A DNA stretch of 64,000 nucleotides from Candidatus Planktophila sulfonica. Lineage in GTDB: Bacteria; Actinomycetota; Actinomycetes; Nanopelagicales; Nanopelagicaceae. Positions 23,774 to 33,973 of this stretch are shown piece by piece (the stretch's first letter is position 1; the number at the start of each line of letters is the position of its first letter). The notes below the pieces were generated by a model. The model was not told where the DNA came from, made no database searches, and worked only from the letters and a program-made list of their open reading frames with translations. The position numbers were made by a program, and so were the translations under genes. The stretch is from the NCBI RefSeq assembly GCF_002288065.1, contig NZ_CP016773.1, positions 62,001 through 126,000 of the forward strand. The letters are read 5' to 3'.

Positions 23774-26756
23774 AGCTATAGGTACCGCCAGATACTAGGT
23801 ATGCAGGCAGGGTATCTGGACCACAGGAAGCTGTTCCAACACCGCGGTGTGCAGCATCGATATGAACAATGGTGTTTCCTGTTGGAACTAGCTCAACATC
23901 GTGCGTTGCATCAGCAAGCTGTGCGGCTCTAAAAGGTGTTGCAGATACCTGACGTGGTTTATCTAGATCAATACGAACGCCGTGGCCTTCGTTATTGGTG
24001 AGTGCAAACCAACGAACTCCGGCATGGCCGCCATTTTCTTGTGGGCGAACATATGGAACATATTGGTCTGCAACTGTTGAAACCCACTGGTGGATGCGTC
24101 CAATCTTGCGATCTGGGTAGGTTTCATTAGCGCCAGTACCGAAGTAGGTGTAGTTGCTCAGTGCGCCATCGATTTCGAAGTTGATACCAACACGTGCCAA
24201 GTCTTCGAATTGCTTTGGAACCGTGATGGTCTCCTTAACTGAATATCCGCCAGCAACTGGTGTGACAAGTTGTACCTGCTTGATCTTGAAGCCGGTGCTT
24301 GTCTTCCATTCACTCGTTACCTTGTATGACTTAGCACTTTCAGTGATGGTGCAATCTGTGCGCTCGAGATCGCGAACTCCGTAACGCTCCCACTTAGATG
24401 CAATCTGTGCGATGCGATCGTTATCTGTTGGTGCGCGCCACAATGAAAGTTCTGGGGCGAATACTCCGTAAGGAATCTGAATCTCGCCAGCATCATCAAC
24501 TGCATTTTCAAATAGCTCTGATGTCTTGGCAGTTCCAATTGTTTCCTTACGTGAAGGAAGCGCGAATTGGTTCCAGCCGACTTCATGTCCTGCTGGTGCC
24601 CAATCGGTGCGGTTCTTCTGCACGATTGTGAAGTTGATGAATCGTTCGCCAGTTCCATCTGGCTTAAGAAGCGCCTTTGATTTGATTGCAATCTTGGCAC
24701 TCTTCTGCGGAGCAATCTGTGGCAGTACAACTTTGCCGCTATCGATTACTTCTCCGTTGCGGTTGATGCTCCAAAAGGCTTCAAAATCAGCTAAATCTTT
24801 GAAGTATTGGCGGTTGGTAACAGTGAAAGATCCAGTTGATGCCTTGGTTGTTGAGATAACAACGGGAGATGCAATCGCTTTCATCTCATGCATTGCAGGC
24901 TTTGGTGTTCGATCAGGGAAGACCATTCCATCGCAGACAAAGTTTCCATCGTGGCGAGTTTCGCCGAAGTCCCCGCCGTATGCAGAACGCTTAGAACCGT
25001 CAGCGAGCGTCTGTTCGATTCCGTGGTCCCAGAATTCCCAGATGAATCCACCTTGCAAGCCAGGAGTTGAATGGATCGCATCCCAATATTCCTTGAGATT
25101 TCCATTGGAGTTACCCATTGCATGTGAGTACTCGCACATAATCAATGGTCGATCTTGGCGACCTGATTTAGCGTAAGAAAGAATTGCCTTGATTGATGGA
25201 TACATCGGGCTAACGACATCAGTCATTGAGTGACCGCCGCGCCAATCTCCGTTGATGCCACCTTCGTAGTGAAGTGGGCGTGAAGGATCGAGCGCGCGAG
25301 CAAATGCTGCAGCTGCTTCATGGTTCTTGCCGCGACCTGATTCATTTCCGAGTGACCAGAAGATGACGCATGGGTGGTGCATATCGCGCTGGACCATACG
25401 GCCTACGCGCTCGACGAAAGCAGATGCGTAACGTGGATCATTTGAGATTGAATCGTAGAAAGCGTGGGATTCAATGTTTGCTTCGTCGATTACGTAAAAA
25501 CCGAGTTCATCGCAGAGATCGTAGAATGCTGGATCATTTGGATAGTGCGATGTGCGCACTGCGTTGAAGTTCCAACGCTTCATTTCGAGCAAGTCCTGGC
25601 GCATATCTTCACGGCTTAGAACACGACCTGTGTGGCGGTTGAAGTCGTGGCGGTTAACTCCGTAGATGTAAATCAATTTGCCGTTGACCAAGAGTTCGCG
25701 ACCCTTGATTACAACCGAGCGGAAACCGATGCGTTGTTGTGAAACTTCAACGACGGTGCCGTTAGGGCTCACGAGCTCGATGCGAAGTGTGTATAAATTA
25801 GGGGTTTCAGCAGACCAGGCAGCGACCTTTGGAATCGTAGTTTCGAGCACGATTCGGCCAGGCCATGGCTGCTTAATTGCTTCAAGGGCCAAACGATCGC
25901 TTTCCGGCATATTGCCATCCCAGAATTCGCCAGCAAAGTGCTTACGGTTGGCGTTGATCATCTCTGCTGTCATCTCGGTCCAGATAGGAGCGACATGCTT
26001 CTTGAGCGTCTGCGAAAGCTGAGCGCTCTTTACCTTAGGCAACTCTTCAATCGATGTGCGAAGTGTGTAGCCATCTGTCGCCTTGCCATTGATGGAACCG
26101 ATGATTGCTTCAACTTTCAAAGTACCGGTTGTGCCATCTGCCTTAAGCCCTGCAGTTGTTGCAAACTTTTCAATGAAGACGTGTTCTGTTGCATAGAGCT
26201 TTACTGAACGAGTGATGCCACCGTGCCACCACTGATCTTGATCTTCAATGTATGTGGCATCAGACCACTTGGTCACGGCAATACGCATCACGTTGCGATC
26301 ACGCTTTACAACAGAAGTAATGTCGAATTCTGCGGCAAGACGTGAATCCTTGGTCATACCAACTTCAACGCCGTTGACTGTAATGACTGCAACAGATTCA
26401 AATCCGCCTAAGTGCAAAACAACGCGCTTGTTATCCCATGAAAGAGGTAAGTCGAAGTCGCGCTCGTAAATTCCTGTTGGGTTCTCTTGCGGAACTTCTG
26501 GTGCAATGTGATCCCATGGCATCTGCACGTTTGTGTAAATAGGCTTATCAAAAAATACATCGCTCGTTGGTTGCATCGTCCACAATCCAGGAACCGGAAT
26601 CTTGCTCCAACGCTTGCGCACGTTCTCGGTTGGTGAGTGCAGTAGCTGGAAGCGCCAAGTGCCATCTAGTGAAAGAGTTTCGAAGTGCTCGATATGAAGC
26701 ATTCCAAGTCGGTTGATTGAATTTGTCTCGGGGCTCATCCAGTAGTTAGGCAACAT
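23748..26756 (-). CDS. lacZ: Beta-galactosidase (GH2, LacZ type)
   Basis: The 1002-residue protein has the full LacZ architecture: N-terminal sugar-binding domain (GIYERDFDLP, HLGGFESVAVITVNG), Ig-like domain, TIM barrel with acid/base Glu in FWSLGNESGRGKNH and nucleophile Glu in IMCEYSHAMGNSNG, then the C-terminal small-chain domain (WRAPTDNDR). It hydrolyses beta-galactosides such as lactose or algal galactosides. No signal peptide is present. GAGAGGA lies 8 bases before the ATG. No sugar transporter or regulator is adjacent, so uptake must be encoded elsewhere. Confidence 0.94.
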   Translation of the reverse strand: MLPNYWMSPETNSINRLGMLHIEHFETLSLDGTWRFQLLHSPTENVRKRWSKIPVPGLWTMQPTSDVFFDKPIYTNVQMPWDHIAPEVPQENPTGIYERDFDLPLSWDNKRVVLHLGGFESVAVITVNGVEVGMTKDSRLAAEFDITSVVKRDRNVMRIAVTKWSDATYIEDQDQWWHGGITRSVKLYATEHVFIEKFATTAGLKADGTTGTLKVEAIIGSINGKATDGYTLRTSIEELPKVKSAQLSQTLKKHVAPIWTEMTAEMINANRKHFAGEFWDGNMPESDRLALEAIKQPWPGRIVLETTIPKVAAWSAETPNLYTLRIELVSPNGTVVEVSQQRIGFRSVVIKGRELLVNGKLIYIYGVNRHDFNRHTGRVLSREDMRQDLLEMKRWNFNAVRTSHYPNDPAFYDLCDELGFYVIDEANIESHAFYDSISNDPRYASAFVERVGRMVQRDMHHPCVIFWSLGNESGRGKNHEAAAAFARALDPSRPLHYEGGINGDWRGGHSMTDVVSPMYPSIKAILSYAKSGRQDRPLIMCEYSHAMGNSNGNLKEYWDAIHSTPGLQGGFIWEFWDHGIEQTLADGSKRSAYGGDFGETRHDGNFVCDGMVFPDRTPKPAMHEMKAIASPVVISTTKASTGSFTVTNRQYFKDLADFEAFWSINRNGEVIDSGKVVLPQIAPQKSAKIAIKSKALLKPDGTGERFINFTIVQKNRTDWAPAGHEVGWNQFALPSRKETIGTAKTSELFENAVDDAGEIQIPYGVFAPELSLWRAPTDNDRIAQIASKWERYGVRDLERTDCTITESAKSYKVTSEWKTSTGFKIKQVQLVTPVAGGYSVKETITVPKQFEDLARVGINFEIDGALSNYTYFGTGANETYPDRKIGRIHQWVSTVADQYVPYVRPQENGGHAGVRWFALTNNEGHGVRIDLDKPRQVSATPFRAAQLADATHDVELVPTGNTIVHIDAAHRGVGTASCGPDTLPAYLVSGGTYSFTWTVRSI

Positions 26757-26843
26757 GTCGGCAATCCTCTCACCCCACTGCGCTTAAATGAATGTAAAAA
26801 AAGGTCACGAAAAGGTTGCTTTTTAGGGTGAAAATCTACGATT

Positions 26844-26871
26844 TTTACAATCTGCCAATAACTGCCATAAT
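26844..26871 (+). promoter_or_regulatory. Promoter for tRNA-Thr
   Basis: TTTACA (26844-26849) and CATAAT (26866-26871) are 16 bases apart, and the -10 ends 14 bases before the tRNA, a normal layout for a short 5' leader. Confidence 0.5.
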
Positions 26872-26885
26872 TACGCCCGCAGTAC

Positions 26886-26960
26886 GCCTCCCTAGCTCAG
26901 TGGTAGAGCAGCTCACTTGTAATGAGCAGGTCATCCGTTCAATCCGGATGGGGGGCTCCA
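26886..26960 (+). tRNA. trnT-TGT: tRNA-Thr (anticodon TGT)
   Basis: A full cloverleaf can be folded: acceptor GCCTCCC/GGGGGGC with one T-G pair, D arm GCTC/GAGC, anticodon stem GCTCA/TGAGC around loop CTTGTAA, and T stem ATCCG/CGGAT. The anticodon TGT reads Thr ACA. Discriminator T is followed by an encoded CCA (26958-26960), unlike the tRNA-Arg later in the window. Confidence 0.96.
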
Positions 26961-26992
26961 GTATTACTCCATCGATTACGGAAGGAGTCACA

Positions 26993-27511
26993 ATGTCTAA
27001 TAACTCATTTCCTCACGAATCTTTCGATGATCTCTTGGCAGCAAATGCTGAATACCAGAAGACATTTAAATACTCCGGACTTACAGGTTCAGCTGCAAAA
27101 GGCTTAGCAATCGTCACCTGTATGGACTCACGTATCAATCCATTGTCAGTCATTGGATTGCGATCAGGAGATGCCAAGATTCTTCGCAACGCAGGAGCTC
27201 GAGTCACAGAAGACGTAATTCGTACCTTGGTTCTTGCTACCTATCTTCTCAACGTCAATCGCATCTTGGTGATGCCACATACTGATTGCAAGATGGCTGA
27301 AAATGATGAAGCTGATTTCCATAAGCTGATTGATGAGCAATATGGCGTCAACACATCAAGTCTTGAATTTCGCACATCGCGCGATCAGCGTGGATCTCTT
27401 GCAAGCGATTTAAACCGTATTCGTTCTTACCCATTGTTGCGCGAAGGCGTTGTTGTTGCTGGCGCTATTTACGATGTAAAGACAGGAACAATCGAACCTT
27501 TTGAAGGTTAA
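26993..27511 (+). CDS. Beta-class carbonic anhydrase-like protein
   Basis: This 172-residue protein has the zinc-site motifs CMDSR (Cys ligand with the Asp-Arg dyad) and MPHTDC (His-x-x-Cys). It would hydrate CO2 to bicarbonate. The frame is open back through the tRNA, but GAAGGAG at 26981-26987 fixes the start at 26993. It lies 32 bases after tRNA-Thr and could be read from the tRNA promoter. It is shorter than plant-type enzymes but normal for the small bacterial branch. Confidence 0.86.
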   Translation: MSNNSFPHESFDDLLAANAEYQKTFKYSGLTGSAAKGLAIVTCMDSRINPLSVIGLRSGDAKILRNAGARVTEDVIRTLVLATYLLNVNRILVMPHTDCKMAENDEADFHKLIDEQYGVNTSSLEFRTSRDQRGSLASDLNRIRSYPLLREGVVVAGAIYDVKTGTIEPFEG

Positions 27512-28288
27512 TTAATTTGCAGGGTTAGTTCTGCGAATTGGCATTTTGGTAATTGGATAACTTAAATCTTCCAAGAACTCTCTAATCAATAGCTGAACCA
27601 GAGCTGGTTTTTCCTTCACTAGGCCATGTGAAGTTCCAGGAAGAATCGCCAGCTGGCCAAGTGGAATATTCTCAAAGAGTTCGATGGTGTGGGTATGTGC
27701 GATGACATCGTCATCACCTGCCATAACCAGTACTGGGCACTCGATATTGTGCAGATCCTTGCTTGTTAAATTCGGTTCGCTGTGCCAAATTGCCATCATG
27801 CGCACAATCTTTTCGGCCAGAGTCTCTGGTGCATCTGGCGAGGTTTGGTTGTATTCAGCTTGATCTTCAGCTGAAACAACGCCATCAAAGTCAGGTAGCG
27901 GCAAGGTACCGCTGTGGTGAAAGTTTGCTCCCAGTGTGACAACAGAACGAACTAAGTCAGGGCGTCTAATTGCAACAAGGAGCGCGATGATGCCACCGTC
28001 GCTATACCCGATGAGATGTGCTGGTTCTGTTACAACAGTTTCCAAATAAGCGATTGCTTCTTTAACTTGGTAATCAAAGTGCAAGCTACCTTCGCGATCA
28101 CCGGTGAAACCATGTGCGGTGCGGTCGTATCCAAAGACATGGAATTGATCTTCGATGGCAGGAAGCATGTTCTGATCCCAATGCGATGTCTGGCTTAAAC
28201 CACCGTGGAGCAATAAGACTGCTTCGCCATTGTTATCCCATTCGTATGAATAGACCTGATGGCCATCAACGTTTAGGTATTGCGGCAT
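27512..28288 (-). CDS. Alpha/beta-fold hydrolase
   Basis: This 258-residue protein has LLLHGGLSQTSHW (oxyanion region), the nucleophile elbow GYSDGG, VMAGDDD with the acid and a late His in GTSHGL. The substrate is unknown. I place the start at 28288 (MPQYLNVDG), two bases after the stop of ndh; an upstream ATG at 28345 would overlap ndh by 55 bases. It is probably translated as the second gene of the ndh operon. Confidence 0.84.
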   Translation of the reverse strand: MPQYLNVDGHQVYSYEWDNNGEAVLLLHGGLSQTSHWDQNMLPAIEDQFHVFGYDRTAHGFTGDREGSLHFDYQVKEAIAYLETVVTEPAHLIGYSDGGIIALLVAIRRPDLVRSVVTLGANFHHSGTLPLPDFDGVVSAEDQAEYNQTSPDAPETLAEKIVRMMAIWHSEPNLTSKDLHNIECPVLVMAGDDDVIAHTHTIELFENIPLGQLAILPGTSHGLVKEKPALVQLLIREFLEDLSYPITKMPIRRTNPAN

Positions 28289-28290
28289 TG

Positions 28291-29523
28291 TTAGAGCGTA
28301 TCCATGATGTGGCGGTTGCCGCGATCGAATGTGAGGTAGTTCCAAGTCCAGTCAGCGATAGTGCCGATCTTGTTACGTCCACCTAAGAGATAGAACAAGT
28401 GAAGCCATAACCATGCGTACCAAGCGAGTGGGCCTGACATTCTAAATTTACCGACTTCAACAACTGCTTTGTGGCGACCGATAGTGGCCATCGAGCCCTT
28501 ATCAATATATTTAAATGGCTTCAGAGCAACACCAGCATGCTTGCGCAGGATCTGCTTTGCAACCCACTTACCTTGCTGCATCGCAACCGGTGCAACCATT
28601 GGATAGAAGCGTCCATCAGCGTTCTTGGAACCGTTGATATCACCAATCGCCCAGATATTTGGATAGTGATTTACTTCCAAGTTTTCATCGGTATCAATAC
28701 GTGAACCGACGATGGGAAGATTCAAGAGCCCTGCAGTTGGTTCACCTTTAACGCCAGCCGCCCAGATTGTTACTTCAGCTGGAATCGGTTCGCCTTCTTT
28801 AAGAATGATTTTGCGCGATTGAATTTCGCGCACTGCCGTATTGGTCTTAACGAAGACGCCCAACTTATGAAGATCTGATTCTGCGCGAGCAGATAACTTC
28901 TCGCTAAACATTGGAAGGATGCGCGGGCCAGCTTCAATCAAGTAGATATCGATGTGGTTGGCAGCGTGTGCGAGATCGTTCTTCAGTGGTCCGCGCTTTA
29001 GCTCGGCAAGAGCGCCAGCCATCTCAACACCTGTGGGTCCGCCACCAACGACAGCAATTGATAGGCGAGTGTCATCTTCGAAGCGGGCCAAGTCTTCAAA
29101 GCGGCGCATTACTTCTGCGCGAATAGTGATTGCCTCGTTCACACTCTTCATACCAAGGCCATGTTCGACAACACCGGGAACTCCGAAGTCAGCAGTTGCT
29201 GAACCGAGTGCAACGATCAAGTGATCGAATTCGAGAGTTTCAGATGAATCAAGTTTGACGGTCTTGTTCTTGTGATCAACTGAGATAGGTGAACCCATAC
29301 GGAATTTGATTCCGGTCTTGCGAAGGGCTCCGCGTACTGGGTGAACTACGTGATCGGCAGCAAGGCCAGCAGTTGATACCTGATACAAAAGAGGTAAGAA
29401 AGTTTGGAAGTTATGGCGGTCGACGACGGTGACATCGGCCTCTTTAGATAGCGCTTTTGCTGCTCCAAGCCCACCGAAGCCGGCTCCGAGAATGACAACG
29501 CGCGGTCGAGTAGAAGAAGGCAT
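28291..29523 (-). CDS. ndh: Type II NADH dehydrogenase
   Basis: The 410-residue flavoprotein has two Rossmann motifs, VVILGAGFGGLGAAK at the N-terminus for FAD and VVGGGPTGVEMAG for NADH, plus the NDH-2 segments NFQTFLPLLYQVSTAGL and IWAIGDING. A C-terminal amphipathic or hydrophobic part (AWYAWLWLHLFYLLGG) fits membrane attachment. It passes electrons from NADH to quinone without pumping protons. TAGACT lies 6 bases before the ATG, so the mRNA is probably leaderless. Confidence 0.92.
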   Translation of the reverse strand: MPSSTRPRVVILGAGFGGLGAAKALSKEADVTVVDRHNFQTFLPLLYQVSTAGLAADHVVHPVRGALRKTGIKFRMGSPISVDHKNKTVKLDSSETLEFDHLIVALGSATADFGVPGVVEHGLGMKSVNEAITIRAEVMRRFEDLARFEDDTRLSIAVVGGGPTGVEMAGALAELKRGPLKNDLAHAANHIDIYLIEAGPRILPMFSEKLSARAESDLHKLGVFVKTNTAVREIQSRKIILKEGEPIPAEVTIWAAGVKGEPTAGLLNLPIVGSRIDTDENLEVNHYPNIWAIGDINGSKNADGRFYPMVAPVAMQQGKWVAKQILRKHAGVALKPFKYIDKGSMATIGRHKAVVEVGKFRMSGPLAWYAWLWLHLFYLLGGRNKIGTIADWTWNYLTFDRGNRHIMDTL

Positions 29524-29529
29524 GGGGTA

Positions 29530-29539
29530 AGTCTAGGCT
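29530..29539. promoter_or_regulatory. Overlapping divergent -10 elements (ndh / SDR gene)
   Basis: In a 23-base divergent gap, TAGACT on the minus strand (29535-29530) ends 6 bases before the ndh ATG and TAGGCT on the plus strand (29534-29539) ends 7 bases before the ATG at 29547. They share two base pairs, and each -35 region must lie inside the opposite coding sequence. Confidence 0.6.
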
Positions 29540-29546
29540 GACTTAC

Positions 29547-31016
29547 ATGGATACGCAGAACCGACTCTTTCTCGTTACCGGTGCATCCGGTTATGTAGGC
29601 GGGCGTCTGGTGCGCGATTTATTGGGCGATGGCAAGAAAGTGCGCGTGCTCGTGCGCGATGCAAAGAAGATTCAAGGCCAAAGTTGGGCCAATGCAGTTG
29701 AAATTATCGAGGGCAATGCAAGTAATTCGCAAGACCTCGATCGCGCGCTCGCTGGTGTGCACACTGCTTATTACTTGCTGCACTCAATTAACGTTGCAAC
29801 AGATTTCGGAGATATCGAAGCTGCGATGGCAAAAGGTTTTGCAGAGTCCGCGCAACGTCAAAACGTTGCCCAAATTATTTATCTTGGTGGAATCGCAAAT
29901 GATGAAAATCGCAGCCGCCATTTAACTTCTCGCATGAATACCGGAACACAGTTGGCATCAACATCTGTTCCAGTTCTTGAACTTCGCGCTGGAATCATTA
30001 TTGGTTCGGGTTCTGCATCCTTTGAAATGTTGCGCCACTTGACGCACCGCTTACCTATTATGACAACCCCAAAATGGGTATCAAATCGCACGCAGCCAAT
30101 CGCTATTCGCGATGTTCTGTACTACCTGCGCAACGTAGCTAACCTTGAAAAACCCGTAAGCCGCATCTGCGATATCGGGGGACCCGAGGTCGTTACCTAT
30201 GCAGTCATGATGCAGAAGTTTGCTGAGATTTCAGGACTTCGTAAGCGCAAGATTATTCAAGTGCCAGTGCTTACTCCCAAGCTATCTAGTTTGTGGATTG
30301 GCTTTGTAACCCCAGTGCCAACATCACTTGCGCGCCCTTTGGTTGAATCACTGATTAGCGAAGTTGTTGTTGATTCGCGTAAGACAATTACCGATTTAAT
30401 CCCGCTTCCATCAGAAGGTCTGCTCACTGTTTCGCAAGCGATTCAATTGGCTCTTACTCGTACTGCCGAAAACTCAGTAGATACACGTTGGTCTGATGCT
30501 GCATTTCCAACAGCTCCTTGGCAGAAAGCGCAGAGCGATCCTGATTGGGCAGGCGAACTCACTTTGAAAGACCATCGCGAAATTACAACGGAAGCATCGA
30601 TTGCAAAAGTCTGGGAACAGATTGAAGGAATCGGCGGAGAACGCGGATGGTTCGGTTCTGGTTGGTTGTGGTACTTGCGTGGCGTTCTCGATCGCATTGT
30701 TGGTGGAGTTGGTCTTCGTCGCGGTCGACGCGATCCGCAACATTTACGTATCGGTGACAGTTTAGATTTCTGGCGCGTTGAAGGTTTGGAACATGGAAAA
30801 CATCTGCGCCTCTATGCCGAAATGATTCTGCCTGGAAAAGCGTGGCTCGAATTTAATCTCACCGAAAAAGATGGCCAGACTGTTGTTACTCAAGATGCTC
30901 TCTTTGAACCTCGCGGATTAGGTGGCCAGATTTATTGGTATGTGGTCTCGCCATTTCACTTCTTCATCTTTCCGACGATGCTTCGCAATATTGTGAAGGC
31001 CGCCCGAAAATCATAA
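29547..31016 (+). CDS. Atypical SDR with C-terminal DUF2867 domain
   Basis: This 489-residue protein has an N-terminal NAD(P)-binding domain of the NmrA/YbjT type (LVTGASGYVGGRLVRDLL, residues 7-24; LLHSINVA; YLGGIAND) and a C-terminal DUF2867 domain from about residue 335 (WGSGWLWYLRG-like FGSGWLWYLRG, VGLRRGRRDP, LDFWRVE). Similar fusions are common in Actinobacteria. The reaction is not known; oxidoreductase or redox-sensing roles are possible. It is divergent from ndh. Confidence 0.83.
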   Translation: MDTQNRLFLVTGASGYVGGRLVRDLLGDGKKVRVLVRDAKKIQGQSWANAVEIIEGNASNSQDLDRALAGVHTAYYLLHSINVATDFGDIEAAMAKGFAESAQRQNVAQIIYLGGIANDENRSRHLTSRMNTGTQLASTSVPVLELRAGIIIGSGSASFEMLRHLTHRLPIMTTPKWVSNRTQPIAIRDVLYYLRNVANLEKPVSRICDIGGPEVVTYAVMMQKFAEISGLRKRKIIQVPVLTPKLSSLWIGFVTPVPTSLARPLVESLISEVVVDSRKTITDLIPLPSEGLLTVSQAIQLALTRTAENSVDTRWSDAAFPTAPWQKAQSDPDWAGELTLKDHREITTEASIAKVWEQIEGIGGERGWFGSGWLWYLRGVLDRIVGGVGLRRGRRDPQHLRIGDSLDFWRVEGLEHGKHLRLYAEMILPGKAWLEFNLTEKDGQTVVTQDALFEPRGLGGQIYWYVVSPFHFFIFPTMLRNIVKAARKS

Positions 31017-31054
31017 GTGCGCGCTAAATCCCACACTTTTTAGAAACTCCAATC

Positions 31055-31060
31055 TAAGAT
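31055..31060 (+). promoter_or_regulatory. -10 element of leaderless DUF3263 gene
   Basis: TAAGAT ends 7 bases before the ATG at 31068. Confidence 0.45.
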
Positions 31061-31067
31061 TGCCCAC

Positions 31068-31334
31068 ATGTCAGCGCTCGAGAACCCAGGAACTACAGGT
31101 TCGACTTTGACTGACCTCGAAACTCGTATCCTCGACTTCGAACGTAACTGGTGGCGTTTTGCCGGCGCGAAAGAGACTGCAATCAAAGAGCTCTTCGACC
31201 TCACAGCCCCTCGTTACTACCAACTGCTCAACGACCTCATCGATCGTGATGATGCCCTCGAGGCCTCTCCGATGCTGGTGAAGCGCCTTCGCCGCCTGCG
31301 TGAAGCCCGCATGCAGGCCCGTTCAGCCCGCTAA
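31068..31334 (+). CDS. DUF3263 protein
   Basis: This 88-residue protein contains the DUF3263 core ILDFERNWWRFAGAKE and TAPRYYQLLNDLID, a short helix-turn-helix-like fold found in Actinobacteria, with an Arg-rich C-terminus (RRLREARMQARSAR). DNA binding is plausible but unproven. It precedes groEL, as in several actinobacterial genomes, but the groEL gene has its own promoter. Confidence 0.82.
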   Translation: MSALENPGTTGSTLTDLETRILDFERNWWRFAGAKETAIKELFDLTAPRYYQLLNDLIDRDDALEASPMLVKRLRRLREARMQARSAR

Positions 31335-31358
31335 AGCCCCTCACTCCACCCTCTCGTT

Positions 31359-31387
31359 TTGCTAGGGGGAATAAACCCGTCTAGATT
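31359..31387 (+). promoter_or_regulatory. groEL promoter
   Basis: TTGCTA (31359-31364) and TAGATT (31382-31387) are 17 bases apart. The expected start, near 31394, falls on the first bases of the CIRCE element, the classic heat-shock layout. Confidence 0.65.
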
Positions 31388-31392
31388 TGGCG

Positions 31393-31419
31393 TTAGCACT
31401 CGAGGGTCGAGAGTGATAA
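31393..31419 (+). promoter_or_regulatory. CIRCE operator (HrcA site)
   Basis: TTAGCACTC, a 9-base spacer and GAGTGATAA match the CIRCE consensus TTAGCACTC-N9-GAGTGCTAA with one change (A for C in the right arm). HrcA binding here represses groEL until heat shock. hrcA itself is not in the window. Confidence 0.92.
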
Positions 31420-31446
31420 TTCGGCCCAGTTTCAATCGATACATAG

Positions 31447-33081
<1,635 letters not shown>

Positions 33082-33101
33082 GTTCACGCGTAATTAGTTA
33101 C

Positions 33102-33137
33102 AGAAGGCCCTCGAGATTAACGTCTCGGGGGCCTTCT
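33102..33137 (+). terminator. groEL terminator hairpin
   Basis: AGAAGGCCCTCGAGA pairs along its whole length with TCTCGGGGGCCTTCT (15 pairs, one T-G) around a 6-base loop. It is followed by GCTTTACG, so the T-run is weak, but this is the clearest hairpin of its size on the plus strand. Confidence 0.85.
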
Positions 33138-33141
33138 GCTT

Positions 33142-33147
33142 TACGAT
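33142..33147 (+). promoter_or_regulatory. -10 element of leaderless DUF3027 gene
   Basis: TACGAT ends 6 bases before the ATG at 33154, directly after the groEL terminator. Confidence 0.5.
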
Positions 33148-33153
33148 TAGAAC

Positions 33154-33816
33154 ATGAAGACATTTGATGCAGAACTCGTTGCACGCAACGCCGCCTTGGC
33201 TGAAGCGGAATTTGCAACACAGGTTGGCGACTTTGTCTCAGTTGAATTCGATGATGAAAATCGCGTAGCTACATATTTATTCGTTGCAGATATCGCCGGA
33301 TACCGCGGATGGCGCTGGTGCGTCACCGTTGCAAAGGTTGATGAAGAAGCAGCTCCAACTATCTGCGATCTCGTTGTTATTCCTGGTCCTGATTCACTCA
33401 TGGCACCAGATCATGTTCCTTATATGGATCGCATCCTTCCTGAAGATATTCAGCCAGGTGTCATCGTTCCAAGCGTTCTTGAAGATACTCGTCTTGTTCC
33501 TGGTGTTAACGCACTTGTCCAAGATGAAGGACTTGATGCAACAGAAGTATTTGATCTTGGTCTTATGCGTCCACGTGTTCTATCTATCGAAGGTCGCGAT
33601 CAAGCAAGTAAGCGTTGGTACACAGGCGATCGCGGACCGAATACTCCGTTGGCACAAGGTGCACCAAAGCCATGTGCTTCATGTGGTTTCTTCTTGCCGA
33701 TTGCAGGTTCACTTCGATCATCATTCGGTGTCTGCGCCAATGCGATTGCACCAGATGATGCACGCGTAGTTTCAGTCGACCACGGCTGCGGCGCTCATAG
33801 CGAAGCGACCTTGTGA
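33154..33816 (+). CDS. DUF3027 protein
   Basis: This 220-residue actinobacterial protein shows the DUF3027 blocks GYRGWRWCVTVA, VVIPGPDSLMAPDHVPY and a C-terminal CASCGFFLPIAGS...FGVCANAIAPDD with a CxxC pair that could bind metal. The function is unknown. It is commonly found near a short cold-shock protein gene, as here. Its final codons (SEATL-stop) are partly duplicated downstream. Confidence 0.85.
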   Translation: MKTFDAELVARNAALAEAEFATQVGDFVSVEFDDENRVATYLFVADIAGYRGWRWCVTVAKVDEEAAPTICDLVVIPGPDSLMAPDHVPYMDRILPEDIQPGVIVPSVLEDTRLVPGVNALVQDEGLDATEVFDLGLMRPRVLSIEGRDQASKRWYTGDRGPNTPLAQGAPKPCASCGFFLPIAGSLRSSFGVCANAIAPDDARVVSVDHGCGAHSEATL

Positions 33817-33855
33817 AGCCGAGCAAATAGGAATAGCGAAGCGACTTTGTAAGCC
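33797..33855 (+). repeat. Imperfect direct repeat spanning the DUF3027 stop
   Basis: ATAGCGAAGCGACCTTGTGAAGCC (written here as ATAGCGAAGCGACC then TTGTGAAGCC, 33797-33820) recurs at 33833-33855 with one substitution and one deletion. Both copies would encode SEATL followed by a stop. A reversed part-copy, CTTCGCTA, lies near 33890, so the second copy could also form an 8-base-pair hairpin stem. Confidence 0.75.
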
Positions 33856-33973
33856 CACTTACGCGTAAAACCCAGTAGCAAGGCCTTCGCTAAGTGCGAT
33901 AAATTAGCCCCCTGTCCGAATCCCCCCGGCTCGCATGATTAAACGAGTACCGCAAATTTAAGGAGTAAGTGCA

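Noticed and set aside
24526-25176. 216-codon plus-strand frame inside lacZ
   Set aside because: It is antisense to clearly conserved GH2 catalytic regions, has no family features or ribosome site, and is a by-product of lacZ codon use.
26816-26992. N-terminal extension of the carbonic anhydrase gene
   Set aside because: It would read through tRNA-Thr. A clear ribosome site precedes the ATG at 26993.
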